Source of the DNA: Paucibacter sp. Y2R2-4
GTDB taxonomy: Bacteria > Pseudomonadota > Gammaproteobacteria > Burkholderiales > Burkholderiaceae_C
DNA: 64,000 nt
Reading direction: 5' to 3'
Assembly: GCF_025717535.1 (NCBI RefSeq)
Contig: NZ_JAJIRO010000003.1
Span: forward strand, 620,001-684,000
Below are positions 35,067 to 42,957 of this stretch, piece by piece. A model generated the notes under the pieces. The model ran no database searches. It was given only the letters and a program-made list of their open reading frames with translations, and had not been told where the DNA came from. The number at the start of each line of letters is the position of its first letter. Positions within the stretch are counted from its first letter, which is position 1. The position numbers and the translations under genes were made by a program.

Positions 35067-35495
35067 TCAACCGCGCGAAGCGGCCGTGGTTTGGCTGGGG
35101 CGTCGCTTGTTTCTGAACACCAGCCACAGCAGCAGGGCCAAGAGGATGAAGGGCGAGAACAGCAAGCCGCCCAAGCTCAAGAGGCCGAAAGCGACGCCGC
35201 CCAGGATCAGCACCGTCAACAAGATCGGCAGACCAATGCTGAACACCAGCACCAGGGGCAAGACCAGGCAGAGTGCTAGGCCGGCCATCATCATGCCGAA
35301 CATCACCTCGTACCAGGGCGCCGAGCCCCATTCGCGCAGGCCTTCGATGTCGATGTCTTCGCCATTGATGCTGAAGCTCACGTCCGGCTGCATCACAAAC
35401 TCATGCAAACCGTGCCAGAGGGCAAAGCCACTCCACATCGCCAACATGGCCAGCAGGGCGCCGCCGATCAGCAGCCATTTGAATGCGTTCTTCAT
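35067..35495 (-). CDS. Small membrane protein of the LytS/LytR-type operon
   Basis: A 142-residue protein with an N-terminal helix (WLLIGGALLAMLAMWSGFAL), a short acidic external segment (about 37-57) and two further hydrophobic helices; it ends in a basic tail. No known domain is recognised. Its ATG overlaps the kinase stop (ATGA), so it is translationally coupled to the kinase and precedes the response regulator gene by 52 bases. It may modulate the kinase in the membrane (inference). Confidence 0.85.
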   Translation of the reverse strand: MKNAFKWLLIGGALLAMLAMWSGFALWHGLHEFVMQPDVSFSINGEDIDIEGLREWGSAPWYEVMFGMMMAGLALCLVLPLVLVFSIGLPILLTVLILGGVAFGLLSLGGLLFSPFILLALLLWLVFRNKRRPSQTTAASRG

Positions 35496-36982
35496 GCCTG
35501 AGCTCCTGTTTCATCGTTGCTGCGACTGCGGTAGGGCACGGTGATGCACACCTTGGTGCCGCAGGGAAGGTTTTCGCTGACGGTGACGCTGGCCTTGGGG
35601 CCGTAGAGCAGCATCAGTCGTTCGCGGATATTGGCCAGGCCCACGCCGGTGCCGCTGGTGGCGGCGCGGCCGAAGCCCAGACCGGTGTCGGCCACGGTGA
35701 CGGCCAGCTTGCCGTGCGTCACCTCGGCCTTGACGCGCAGGCTGCCGCCTTCGGCCTTGGGCTCCAGGCCATGCTTGATGGCGTTTTCCACCAGGCTTTG
35801 AATCATCATGGGCGGGAACTCGGCCGACAGCAGGCCCTCGGGCACGTCGATCTCGGTCTGCAAACGTTCTTCCATGCGCATCTTGAGGATCTCAAGATAG
35901 GGCTTGATGACCGCCAGCTCGCGGCCCAGGTCCCTCACGCCGCTGGCATTCGCCTCGCGCATGGTGGGCATGGAGGCGCGCAGCAGCGAGATCAGGTTCT
36001 TCTGCATCTGCGAGGCGCGCGGCGGGTCGGTTTCGATCAAATGGTCGATCGAGGCCAGGGTATTGAAGAGGAAGTGTGGCTCCACCTGGGCCTGCATGGC
36101 GGCCATGCGGGCCTCGACCACCTGGCGCTTGAGCGACTCGGCCTCGGCGGTCTCGGTCGCCTGGGCGGCTTTCACCTCGGCCTGCAGCCGGCCTTTGTAG
36201 GTCACCTTGATCAGGGCCGAACCCAAAATCCAGAAGACCGCCATCTTGATCAGGAAGTCGCCAAAGTGCACCACCGTGGTGTGTTGGCGGGGCTTGCGTG
36301 CCGACATGCGTGCGGCATCGCGGGCGACCGCCGCGGCGGCTTCTCGGGCTTCTGCGGCGGCTTGCTGGCTGGCGCTGTTGGCTTCTTCCAAGGCTTGTTG
36401 CACGTCGCGGCGGGCTTCTTCAATGGCGTTCTTGATGTCACCGGCGTCGGCGTTCTTGGGCAGACCGATGGTGATGGACGGCAAATCGGGGTCGACGTCG
36501 TCACCATGAGCCTCGCTGGCATCGGCGCTGCCGGAGGCGGCGGAACTGGGCGCTGAACTGGCAGCCTTGGCCTTGCGCGGGATCACCCGCACGCCGCGCT
36601 CGTCGATGCTGACCTCGTAATGCACCGAGCCTTCCGGCTTCGTCTTGGCTTTGGTCTTGCTGGGGCTAATCGGTACCGGCTTGGCGGGTGGCTCAGGCTC
36701 TGCCGCAGGCTCGGGCTCCTCATCGGTGGTGATGCTGGAGGTCATGCGCCAGGTGAAAGGCGGCAGGTCCACCAGGATATTCACTCCGATCATCAGCGCA
36801 ATGGCCAGGACGATGAAACGCTTCCAGCTGATGCTGACCAGCCAGCCGGCATAGACATGAAAAGCGCGCATCACGGCCGCGCTGAAGGTCACCCACCGTT
36901 GATAGGGCGTGATGCTGGGCTTGGCTCGGGGGGCAGCGTTCACAGAAGAGGGACCTTGTTCCATGCTTCGCACTGTACGCAT
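35492..36982 (-). CDS. LytS-type sensor histidine kinase
   Basis: A 496-residue kinase of the His_kinase/LytS class. An N-terminal helix (about 45-70) is followed by an Ala/Pro/Ser/Lys-rich low-complexity region (about 85-180), a coiled-coil rich in Ala/Glu/Arg (about 180-225) and a second membrane helix (about 238-260). The phosphoacceptor block is AQVEPHFLFNTLASIDHLIE. The C-terminal ATPase domain has QSLVENAIKHGLEP and DTGLGFG. It signals to the LytTR regulator encoded two genes downstream. ATG 36982 is given; an in-frame ATG at 36964 is equally plausible. Confidence 0.92.
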   Translation of the reverse strand: MRTVRSMEQGPSSVNAAPRAKPSITPYQRWVTFSAAVMRAFHVYAGWLVSISWKRFIVLAIALMIGVNILVDLPPFTWRMTSSITTDEEPEPAAEPEPPAKPVPISPSKTKAKTKPEGSVHYEVSIDERGVRVIPRKAKAASSAPSSAASGSADASEAHGDDVDPDLPSITIGLPKNADAGDIKNAIEEARRDVQQALEEANSASQQAAAEAREAAAAVARDAARMSARKPRQHTTVVHFGDFLIKMAVFWILGSALIKVTYKGRLQAEVKAAQATETAEAESLKRQVVEARMAAMQAQVEPHFLFNTLASIDHLIETDPPRASQMQKNLISLLRASMPTMREANASGVRDLGRELAVIKPYLEILKMRMEERLQTEIDVPEGLLSAEFPPMMIQSLVENAIKHGLEPKAEGGSLRVKAEVTHGKLAVTVADTGLGFGRAATSGTGVGLANIRERLMLLYGPKASVTVSENLPCGTKVCITVPYRSRSNDETGAQA

Positions 36983-37077
36983 GCAGGCGGGGCCTTGTGA
37001 TGCGCAGGCGATACAGCGTCAAGTCCGAGGGGCGAAATGCAGTGAAACGCGACAGTCCGTACCCTCAGAAAGTGAAA

Positions 37078-37108
37078 ACCCACCGGCCTCTTACGCAGGC
37101 GGGTGGGT
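37078..37108 (-). terminator. Rho-independent terminator after the YceI operon
   Basis: ACCCACCGGCCT and AGGCGGGTGGGT pair over 12 bp with one mismatch and a 7-base loop. On the minus strand the stem is followed directly by TTTTCACTTT. It lies about 66 bases past the stop of the first YceI gene. Confidence 0.7.
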
Positions 37109-37174
37109 GGAGGCTTCGGCAGAGCGAGGCCAAGGGCCGGAGCTGGGCTCCGGCCGGGGTGTTGCTGGGCTTGC

Positions 37175-37744
37175 TTATTGCTTGACCGCTTCGACCTGAA
37201 TCACCAGCTTGACGTTCTTCGGGAAGCCCCAGGCCAGACCATAGTCGATGCCCCATTGAGTGCGGTCGATGGTGGCTTCAAAGTCGCCGCCGCAGACTTC
37301 GCGCTTGAACATCGGGTTGTCATAGCAGTTGAAGGCATTGGCCTTCAGGGTGACCGGGTTGGTCTTGCCGCGCAGCGTCAGCAGGCCCTGCACTTCGCTG
37401 ACTTTGTCGCCGTTGAAGACGAATTTGTCGCCCACAAAAGTGGCGGTCGGGAACTTCTCGGTCAGGAAGAAGTCTTCGCCTTGCAAATGCTTGTCCATCG
37501 GTGCCACGCCGGTGCTGACCGAGGCCAGCGGGAAGCTGATCTCGACGCGGCCGGTCTTGGCGGCGCGGTCAAACTTCACCGAGCCTTCTTTCTTGTCGAA
37601 GCGGCCACGGTTGGTCGAGGTGCCGAAGTGGCTGATCTCGTAGGTCACAAAGGTGTGGGTCGGGTCGATCGCGTAGGTGGCGGATTCGGCTTGCGCCAGG
37701 CTGGCAGCGAGGCCCAGGGCGGCCAGGATCAAAGTTTTCTTCAT
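37175..37744 (-). CDS. YceI family periplasmic protein
   Basis: A 189-residue secreted YceI protein. A signal peptide (TLILAALGLAASLAQA) precedes the lipocalin-like fold with TYAIDPTHTFVTYEISHFGTS, the GRFDKKEGSVKFD block and VTLKANAFNCYDNPM. YceI proteins bind polyisoprenoids such as ubiquinone-like lipids in the periplasm. It is the last gene of the b561 / YceI / YceI operon and is followed by a strong terminator. ATG 37747 immediately upstream is an alternative start. Confidence 0.93.
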   Translation of the reverse strand: MKKTLILAALGLAASLAQAESATYAIDPTHTFVTYEISHFGTSTNRGRFDKKEGSVKFDRAAKTGRVEISFPLASVSTGVAPMDKHLQGEDFFLTEKFPTATFVGDKFVFNGDKVSEVQGLLTLRGKTNPVTLKANAFNCYDNPMFKREVCGGDFEATIDRTQWGIDYGLAWGFPKNVKLVIQVEAVKQ

Positions 37745-37783
37745 CATGATGTGAGCTCTCAGGGTTGGAAAAAAGGGTGTGGA

Positions 37784-38446
37784 TTAAAGGGCGGCGATGC
37801 CGGTGAAAGCCAGCTTGAACTTCACTTGGACTTCATTGGCCACCATTGAGGTGTCGGCCCACTCGCCGTCACCGATCTTGAATTCCAGGCGCTTCAATAC
37901 AAAGCTGCCGCTGGCGGTGGTGAGGCCGCCGGCTTGGCTCAGGCTGATGGGCACCACGATGTCGCGGGTTTGTCCCTTGATGCTGAGCTTGCCGCTGACT
38001 TCGAACTTGGCCGGGCCCGTGGCCTTGACCGCGCTGCTGGTGAAGCTGGCTTGGGGCAGCTTCTTGCTGTCGAACCAGGCGGCTTTGGCCAGCTCAGCCT
38101 CCAACTCGGGCGCGCCCAGTGCCACGCTGGCCAGATCGATGCTGAAGGCCACCAGGGCGGCTTCGGGCTTTTTAGGGTCGAAGCTGAGCTTGGCGTCGAA
38201 GCGCTTGAAGCGGCCGTCCACCGGCACGCCCATCTGGCGGCTGGTGAAACTCAGTTCACTCTGGGCCGCTTGCAACTGGGCGCTGCTGCTGGCCAAACTG
38301 CTGGAGGCACTGCTCGCTGCCGGCTTGAGCGCGGGTTTGCTTTGCGCCAGGGCTGCGTCAGCCCCAAGCAGCGAGCCGACCATCGCCAGGGCCAGAGCGC
38401 TCCCTTTCAGGGCTTGATGCCATGCGGTCATCGGTGAGTTCTTCAT
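37784..38446 (-). CDS. YceI family protein with Ala/Ser-rich N-terminus
   Basis: A 220-residue secreted YceI paralogue. The signal peptide (ALALAMVGSLLGADAALA) is followed by a Ser/Ala-rich linker (about 36-60), then the YceI fold with ELSFTSRQMGVPVDGRFKRFDA, KLSIKGQTRDIVVPI and FVLKRLEFKIGDGEWADT. It has diverged from the downstream YceI gene and probably binds a different isoprenoid or partners with it. GAGAGGA precedes its start. It lies 5 bases after the cytochrome b561 gene. Confidence 0.92.
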   Translation of the reverse strand: MKNSPMTAWHQALKGSALALAMVGSLLGADAALAQSKPALKPAASSASSSLASSSAQLQAAQSELSFTSRQMGVPVDGRFKRFDAKLSFDPKKPEAALVAFSIDLASVALGAPELEAELAKAAWFDSKKLPQASFTSSAVKATGPAKFEVSGKLSIKGQTRDIVVPISLSQAGGLTTASGSFVLKRLEFKIGDGEWADTSMVANEVQVKFKLAFTGIAAL

Positions 38447-38451
38447 TCGTT

Positions 38452-39015
38452 TTATCCTCTCTTAGGCAGGGGAGACATGCGGGCCAGCAGGCCGTCGCGG
38501 TCCACCACTTGGTGTTTCAGCGCGGCGGCGATGTGCATCAGCACCAGACCCGCCAAGCCATAGGCCAGCAATTTGTGGCTCAGCTTCAGCGTTTCCGCCA
38601 GGGCCTTGTCCACGGGGACGAAATCCGGCAGCGGCAAGACGCCAAACCAGACGATGGGGAAACCGGCCGCCGAGCTGTAGGCCCAACCGGCCAGCGGCAA
38701 GGCAAAAAACAGCAGGTACATCAGCAGATGGGTCAGATGCGCGGCGCGAGCCTGCCAGGCGGGCATGGGCAGATCGGCTGGCTGCTTGTGAGTGAGGCGC
38801 CACAGCAGGCGAAAGCCTGACAGGGCCAGGATGCTGACGCCGGCCCATTTGTGCCAGTTGTAGAGCTTCAGTCGCGAAGGTGAGAAGGGCAAGTCCACCA
38901 TATAGATGCCCACCCCGAAGGCGCCAACGATGGCCAGGGCCAGCAGCCAATGCAGGGCAATGGCCATGACGCTGTAGCGGCCTGGGTCTCGCGAGGAATG
39001 TGAGCGGTTTTGCAT
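38452..39015 (-). CDS. Cytochrome b561-type membrane protein
   Basis: A 187-residue protein with four membrane helices and histidines placed as b-heme ligands: ALHWLLALAIVG in helix 1, NWHKWAGVS in helix 2, and HKLLAYGL plus LMHIAAALKH in the last two. Members pass electrons between quinones and periplasmic acceptors. Co-transcription with two YceI genes is a recurrent arrangement in proteobacteria and suggests work on lipid-soluble quinone-like carriers. It is the first gene of the operon and is divergent from the PhnZ-like gene. Confidence 0.93.
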   Translation of the reverse strand: MQNRSHSSRDPGRYSVMAIALHWLLALAIVGAFGVGIYMVDLPFSPSRLKLYNWHKWAGVSILALSGFRLLWRLTHKQPADLPMPAWQARAAHLTHLLMYLLFFALPLAGWAYSSAAGFPIVWFGVLPLPDFVPVDKALAETLKLSHKLLAYGLAGLVLMHIAAALKHQVVDRDGLLARMSPLPKRG

Positions 39016-39239
39016 TGGTGGCTTTCTTGGGTCGGAAGCAGGGCGAGGCCCTGCGTCGATGCCTGGCAGTGTGCGCTTCTTAGGTCGGCGGGTGATGCAG
39101 GCTTGTTGACGGCACAGTTCATTGAATTTGAATGCTCATGGCCGGCACTGTTCATCTTCACACCAAGATCACCGCCTTGTCACCGTCTGGTCATCGCGCA
39201 AGCGGCAAGATGACGGTCTTGGTCTGTGAGGGTTGTGTG

Positions 39240-39827
39240 ATGGATGTAGTGTGCAAAGTCGAAGCCTTGTTCGAGCGCCGTGGCTCCTCCCTCTATACCG
39301 GTCAGGCCTTGGCCCGGCGCGAAAGCGTCAGTGCGCTGGAGCATGCGCTGCAATGCGCGCAGCTGGCCGAGTGGGCGCATGCCGACAACGCCTTGGTCGC
39401 CGCAGCACTCTTGCATGACCTGGGCCAGTTGCTGGATGGCGGGCCGGACGAGGGGCTCAACGACGACCATCACGAAGAGCGCGCCTTGACCCTGCTCGGC
39501 GCGGGCGGCTTTGGCCCGGCCGTGTTGGAGCCGATTCGACTGCATGTGCAGGCCAAGCGTTATCTGGTCTCAACTGACGCCAGCTACGCCGATGGCCTGT
39601 CGCTGGCCTCCAAGCATTCCCTCAGTCTGCAGGGCGGGCGCATGAACGCTGAGGAACGCTTGATTTTCATGTCGCAAGCGCAGGCCAGCCGGGCCTTGCA
39701 ATTGAGGCGCTGGGACGATCTGGCCAAGCATCCCGGCAAGCGCACGCCGCCGCTGGGTTATTACCTGAATTTGCTGGACGATGTACTGCGTGAAAGCAGT
39801 CAGCCGGGTCGTGTGAGCGTGGCCTGA
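39240..39827 (+). CDS. PhnZ-like HD-domain protein (diiron oxygenase family)
   Basis: A 195-residue HD-superfamily protein that resembles PhnZ, the mixed-valent diiron oxygenase that cleaves phosphonates, more than ordinary HD phosphohydrolases. Shared blocks are LEHALQCAQLAEW (H35), AALLHDLGQ (H59-D60), the HHEERA pair, LHVQAKRYLVSTDASY and SLQGGRMNAEE. The substrate-lid region is altered: Tyr19 and Glu28 are nine residues apart, whereas in PhnZ the Tyr and Glu are three apart. No phnY or other phosphonate gene adjoins, so the substrate is open. ATG 39240 gives the family's usual length; upstream ATG 39210 is possible. Confidence 0.78.
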   Translation: MDVVCKVEALFERRGSSLYTGQALARRESVSALEHALQCAQLAEWAHADNALVAAALLHDLGQLLDGGPDEGLNDDHHEERALTLLGAGGFGPAVLEPIRLHVQAKRYLVSTDASYADGLSLASKHSLSLQGGRMNAEERLIFMSQAQASRALQLRRWDDLAKHPGKRTPPLGYYLNLLDDVLRESSQPGRVSVA

Positions 39828-39952
39828 GCCACTGCTGAAGACCATCCCCCCATAAGGAGGGATAGGCAAGGCCGGTGCCGATCAGGATACTTGTTACTTG
39901 ATTGACGCGTTGCCTGGACCTCAGCGCGTTGGTCAAAGGGGAGAGGAGCTAC

Positions 39953-40000
39953 GCCGGCAAGCAAAACTCATTGGAGTGGCGCTTGTCGGCTTAGTTTTTT
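39953..40000 (+). terminator. Strong rho-independent terminator (+ strand)
   Basis: GCCGGCAAGC (39953-39962) pairs with GCTTGTCGGC (39981-39990) over 10 bp with one G-U. An inner ACTC-ATTG-GAGT hairpin sits inside, and the outer stem is followed by TTAGTTTTTT. It lies about 125 bases beyond the PhnZ-like stop. It could end that mRNA or a small RNA encoded in 39830-40000. There is no T run on the minus strand. Confidence 0.72.
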
Positions 40001-40055
40001 CTGGGGCTTAATTGCTGTCGCGACGGCTTTGGCGTTGCCGCGGGCAGGTCTTGAA

Positions 40056-40496
40056 TCAGGTCTTGGGTTTGAACTGATAGTGCAGCTCGTAGAAATGCAC
40101 GCCGGCCTCGATGCGCAGCGCCAACTCACCGCTGATGCCGGCCAACTCGCCGCTGCCCGAGCCCGGCACGATGGTAATGCGAAGGTCCTGCTGCCCCCCG
40201 CTCATCAAGCCCAGATGAGCCAGCGCAAAGCTGCCGCTGCGCCCCTGCAATGCCCCAATGAAGGACTCGATGGCGGTGTAAGCCGCTTCGCCCACTTGAG
40301 GCTGGCCGGACATCTGCATTTCGCCCAGGGCTGAGCCCGCCAAATCGCCGCTGTACTGCTTGTTCAAGCTGCGTCGAAACATGGGCGCGGCCCCAGGCGG
40401 CACCTCCATCGCTTGCGGCGCGCCGATCTTGACTTCGAAGCGCCCGGCGGCATGGTGAATTTTGGGACTGTTGGCCGGCGCGCTTGAGCTCATCAT
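40056..40496 (-). CDS. DUF3224-like protein
   Basis: A 146-residue soluble protein without signal peptide, resembling the DUF3224 lipocalin/allene-oxide-cyclase-like group: KQYSGDLAGSALGEM, YTAIESFIGALQGRSGSFALAHLGLM, and PGSGSGELAGISGELALRIEAGVHFYELHYQF. The function is unknown. Its ATG follows the TAA of the TAXI gene with no gap and without a visible Shine-Dalgarno, so it is probably translated by reinitiation. It is the last gene of the zinc-ribbon / TAXI / DUF3224 operon. Confidence 0.85.
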   Translation of the reverse strand: MMSSSAPANSPKIHHAAGRFEVKIGAPQAMEVPPGAAPMFRRSLNKQYSGDLAGSALGEMQMSGQPQVGEAAYTAIESFIGALQGRSGSFALAHLGLMSGGQQDLRITIVPGSGSGELAGISGELALRIEAGVHFYELHYQFKPKT

Positions 40497-41540
40497 TTAA
40501 GCGCCGCACAGGCCCAGGATGCGCTCCTCGGCCGAGCACTTCTTCGCTTTCTTGACCACGCAATTGCGCAGTTCGCGGTAGGTGGGGGCGTAATAGGTCC
40601 AGCCCTGGGGCAGCTTGGGCATGGATAGATCGACCTCTTTCCATTTCGGGTGACCCTCGGCCTGCAGGCGCGAGAAGTTCTGGCACAGCGACTTGCCCAG
40701 CAAGGAGAAGTGCTGCATCGTGTCCTTCAAGTTGTAGTCATAGGTCACCAAGAAGGCACCGACCGAAATGGTGGTGAAGTCCTCGGTCAGCAAATTGGGG
40801 TAACTCGCAGCCTGCACGGTGGCCGGCGCGTAGACGTTCAAAGCCGCTTGGGCGGAGGCATGCTTGGGGTCGAATTTCAGCAGCTTGATGAACTTCTGCG
40901 CTTCAGGCTTCATATTGGCAATCAGGGGCGCGGGCTGGCCGGCCGCCACCACCACCACATCAACGGACTTGTCGCCAATCAGCTTGACCAAGGCTTCTTC
41001 ATTGGAGAGGAAGCTGGCCTGCTCGTCCGGCATGGCGCCGCCGAACATCATTTTGTAAAGCGTGTGGGTGATCAGCGCGGCGCCGCTGCCAACCAGGCCG
41101 CCATTGATCTTGGCGCCGCGAATATCGTGCAGGTAGTTCATCTCCGAGTCGGAGCGAACGATGTAGTGGATCTCGGTGTTGTAGAGCGGCAGCACCACGC
41201 GCAGCGGCTTGATGATTTGGGCCGCCTCGGCGTTGCCGGTGGTGGCTCGGTCCAAAAAGGCCTGGTACACGTCGGCCTGCACCACGGCGAGCTTGACGCC
41301 GGGCTCGTACCGCATCAATTTGACGTTAGCGGCCGAGCCCGAGGTGGGCAGCACTTCGAGTTGGATGTCTGCCTCAGGCGCCACAAATTTGGCCAGGTCC
41401 TTGCCGATGGCGTAGTACGTGCCTTTCTCCGACGCGGTGACGATTTTGTATTCGGCCGCTGCCTGCGCCCAGCCACCGGCGAGTACCAGGGCCGACGCGA
41501 TCAAGCTGCGCAACAGGGACGGACGTGAAAAGGCGGTCAT
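40497..41540 (-). CDS. TAXI family TRAP-type solute-binding protein, orphan
   Basis: A 347-residue periplasmic binding protein. After a signal peptide (LIASALVLAGGWAQA) it carries the TAXI pattern: EYKIVTASEKGTYYAIGKDL, VLPTSGSAANVKLM, LAVVQADVYQAFL and INGGLVGSGAALITHTLYKMM. TAXI proteins normally pair with DctQM-like TRAP membrane subunits, but none are encoded here. The C-terminus ends in C-x9-C (KKCSAEERILGLCGA), the same spacing and LGLC motif seen in the protein encoded upstream. Its ATG abuts the upstream TAG, and an AGGAG site lies within the end of the upstream gene. Confidence 0.92.
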   Translation of the reverse strand: MTAFSRPSLLRSLIASALVLAGGWAQAAAEYKIVTASEKGTYYAIGKDLAKFVAPEADIQLEVLPTSGSAANVKLMRYEPGVKLAVVQADVYQAFLDRATTGNAEAAQIIKPLRVVLPLYNTEIHYIVRSDSEMNYLHDIRGAKINGGLVGSGAALITHTLYKMMFGGAMPDEQASFLSNEEALVKLIGDKSVDVVVVAAGQPAPLIANMKPEAQKFIKLLKFDPKHASAQAALNVYAPATVQAASYPNLLTEDFTTISVGAFLVTYDYNLKDTMQHFSLLGKSLCQNFSRLQAEGHPKWKEVDLSMPKLPQGWTYYAPTYRELRNCVVKKAKKCSAEERILGLCGA

Positions 41541-42428
41541 CTAGGGGCTCCTGGGCTTGGTTTCTTGGGCGCATAGGCCGAGTGCGGCCACGGCGTCGGT
41601 GCAATTGTTGATTTGCGGTTTCTTCAGGTCCAGGCCTTGCTGGGCCTCGCTGCGCTGGCGGCTGCTGGAGGCGGGGGTGGCCGTCGCGGCATTGCCTGCC
41701 GCCGAAGTGGCCGCTGGCTCAGGCTTGGAGGCTTGGCGTGGATTGGGCTTGGCCTGTGCGGCCACGCGCGGGCTGGGCGTCGCAGGTGCTTCGGGCTTGC
41801 TGGCGGGTGTGGCCGCGGCACTGCTGGCCTCAGCTGCGGCCGCGGGCTCGGTTTTGACTTCGGTCGCCGGCAACTTGTTCTCAACCGTGGCTTGCCCGGC
41901 GGAGGGGGGCTGCAGCACTGGCTGGGGCGAGGCTTCTTCCGCTTTGCCTTGCCATTTGTTCTGTGCCGGAGTGCTGGAGGACGAGGCCTCCGTGCTTGCC
42001 GGAGATTGCCAGGCGCTATACCCAAAATAGCCTGCCCCAGCGATCAAGGCCAACACGAGCAGGATCACGGCGGGCGAGCGGCGCTGGGCAGGCAGTTCGT
42101 GCGGCGCCAGCGGGTCGTGGAGGTGCTGACGATGAGTCGGCTCCGCGGCGCCTAGCGGCTCTACTTCTGGTGCCGGGCTGCTGGGCGGCGGGGCCTGAGT
42201 TTCGCTAGCTGCCGGGGCATCGTCTGCAGGCTGGGTGTCGGGCGGCTGCAGGTGCAAATCGCCATTGCAGCGTCCGCAGATCGAGCTTTTGGTGATGTCG
42301 TTCACCGAGCCGCAGTGCGGGCAAGGTTGCAGATGCAGGGCCGCCCCGCATTCATTACAGAATTTGGAATCGGGCGGGCTGACGTGATCGCAGTAGGGGC
42401 AGGGTCTTGGGGCGTTGGCGGGGGACAT
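41541..42428 (-). CDS. Zinc-ribbon membrane protein with periplasmic C-terminal tail
   Basis: A 295-residue protein. The first 60 residues contain double zinc-ribbon CxxC pairs (CPYC, CNEC, CPHC, CGRC). A Pro/Ala/Glu-rich stretch is followed by one membrane helix (SPAVILLVLALIAGAGYFGY, about residues 125-145). Then comes a long low-complexity Ala/Pro/Lys/Glu region and a short structured tail (NNCTDAVAALGLCAQE). The topology puts the zinc ribbons in the cytoplasm and the C-x9-C tail in the periplasm. The ATG at 42428 was chosen over an upstream in-frame TTG at 42452. Its stop codon is immediately followed by the TAXI ATG. The function is unknown; it may be an adaptor linking a cytoplasmic process to the binding protein. 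Confidence 0.85.
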   Translation of the reverse strand: MSPANAPRPCPYCDHVSPPDSKFCNECGAALHLQPCPHCGSVNDITKSSICGRCNGDLHLQPPDTQPADDAPAASETQAPPPSSPAPEVEPLGAAEPTHRQHLHDPLAPHELPAQRRSPAVILLVLALIAGAGYFGYSAWQSPASTEASSSSTPAQNKWQGKAEEASPQPVLQPPSAGQATVENKLPATEVKTEPAAAAEASSAAATPASKPEAPATPSPRVAAQAKPNPRQASKPEPAATSAAGNAATATPASSSRQRSEAQQGLDLKKPQINNCTDAVAALGLCAQETKPRSP

Positions 42429-42669
42429 GAAGGGTTTGAATCCGATGCTCAACCGTCAAGGTCTTGTAGGCCTGCCGGAGAGTTGCCGAACAGGGTGCGC
42501 CCGCAGTGTAGACCGGCTGCAGGCCCTGCGCATCAGCCAAAACCTTGAGACTAGGGGTAAGGTAAAAATTCGCCTTGTTTGTGTTTGCGTGTTGGACTTA
42601 GGTGCAGGATGACCCAAGGGTTCTTTCTGCTCCGGCGCCCCGGCCCGCCGCCGCGCTCATGGTGTCCGG

Positions 42670-42811
42670 GTCGGCTCTTGGGAGCCGACTTCCCTCGCTG
42701 CTCACTGCGCGGGTCAGCGGCGGCAAACTCGCTACGTTCGCTTGAGCTCACTGCGCTCAAACAAGTGCCGCCAAGTCAGAAGTGGAAGCGCGCTGCGCGC
42801 GCCTGACCCGC
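42670..42811. repeat. Nested foldback element in the 42429-42957 gap
   Basis: The 529-base gap between the zinc-ribbon and M16 genes has no convincing gene but dense inverted repeats. GTCGGCTC/GAGCCGAC occupies 42670-42689. A larger element pairs GCGGGTCAG (42709-42717) with CTGACCCGC (42803-42811). It encloses GGCGGCA (42719-42725) / TGCCGCC (42766-42772), which in turn holds TTGAGC/GCTCAA (42742-42760), and a separate GCGCGC hairpin (42788-42800). All arms are perfect. This nested shape resembles dispersed palindromic elements or a structured RNA. Copy number elsewhere in the genome is unknown. Confidence 0.5.
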
Positions 42812-42875
42812 TCCGCTGCGCCCTCGGCCGGGCACAAATCGCCCGTCGGCGGGCCGGGGCACCTTCGGGCATGGC

Positions 42876-42899
42876 TTTTGCGGTCTTCGAGCCGCAAAA
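42876..42899 (-). terminator. Second hairpin beyond the M16 gene
   Basis: TTTTGCGG and CCGCAAAA pair over 8 bp with an 8-base loop. It directly follows the main terminator in the minus direction and shares its A/T run, so it may be a back-up. Confidence 0.4.
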
Positions 42900-42928
42900 A
42901 AAAGGAACGACCACCGGTCCTTCCTTTT
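42896..42928 (-). terminator. Rho-independent terminator of the M16 protease gene
   Basis: On the minus strand AAAAGGAAGGACC and GGTCGTTCCTTTT pair over 13 bp with one mismatch and a 3-base loop, continuing into an unbroken T8. It lies 30 bases past the stop of the M16 gene. Confidence 0.85.
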
Positions 42929-42957
42929 GGGCTTGAGGGCTAAAAGGCGCCGTCGCT

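Noticed and set aside
39825-40055. A possible cobalamin riboswitch, because GAGCCACTG appears near 39825
   Set aside because: The other conserved blocks of that riboswitch are absent, the motif overlaps the end of a coding gene, and no cobalamin gene follows.
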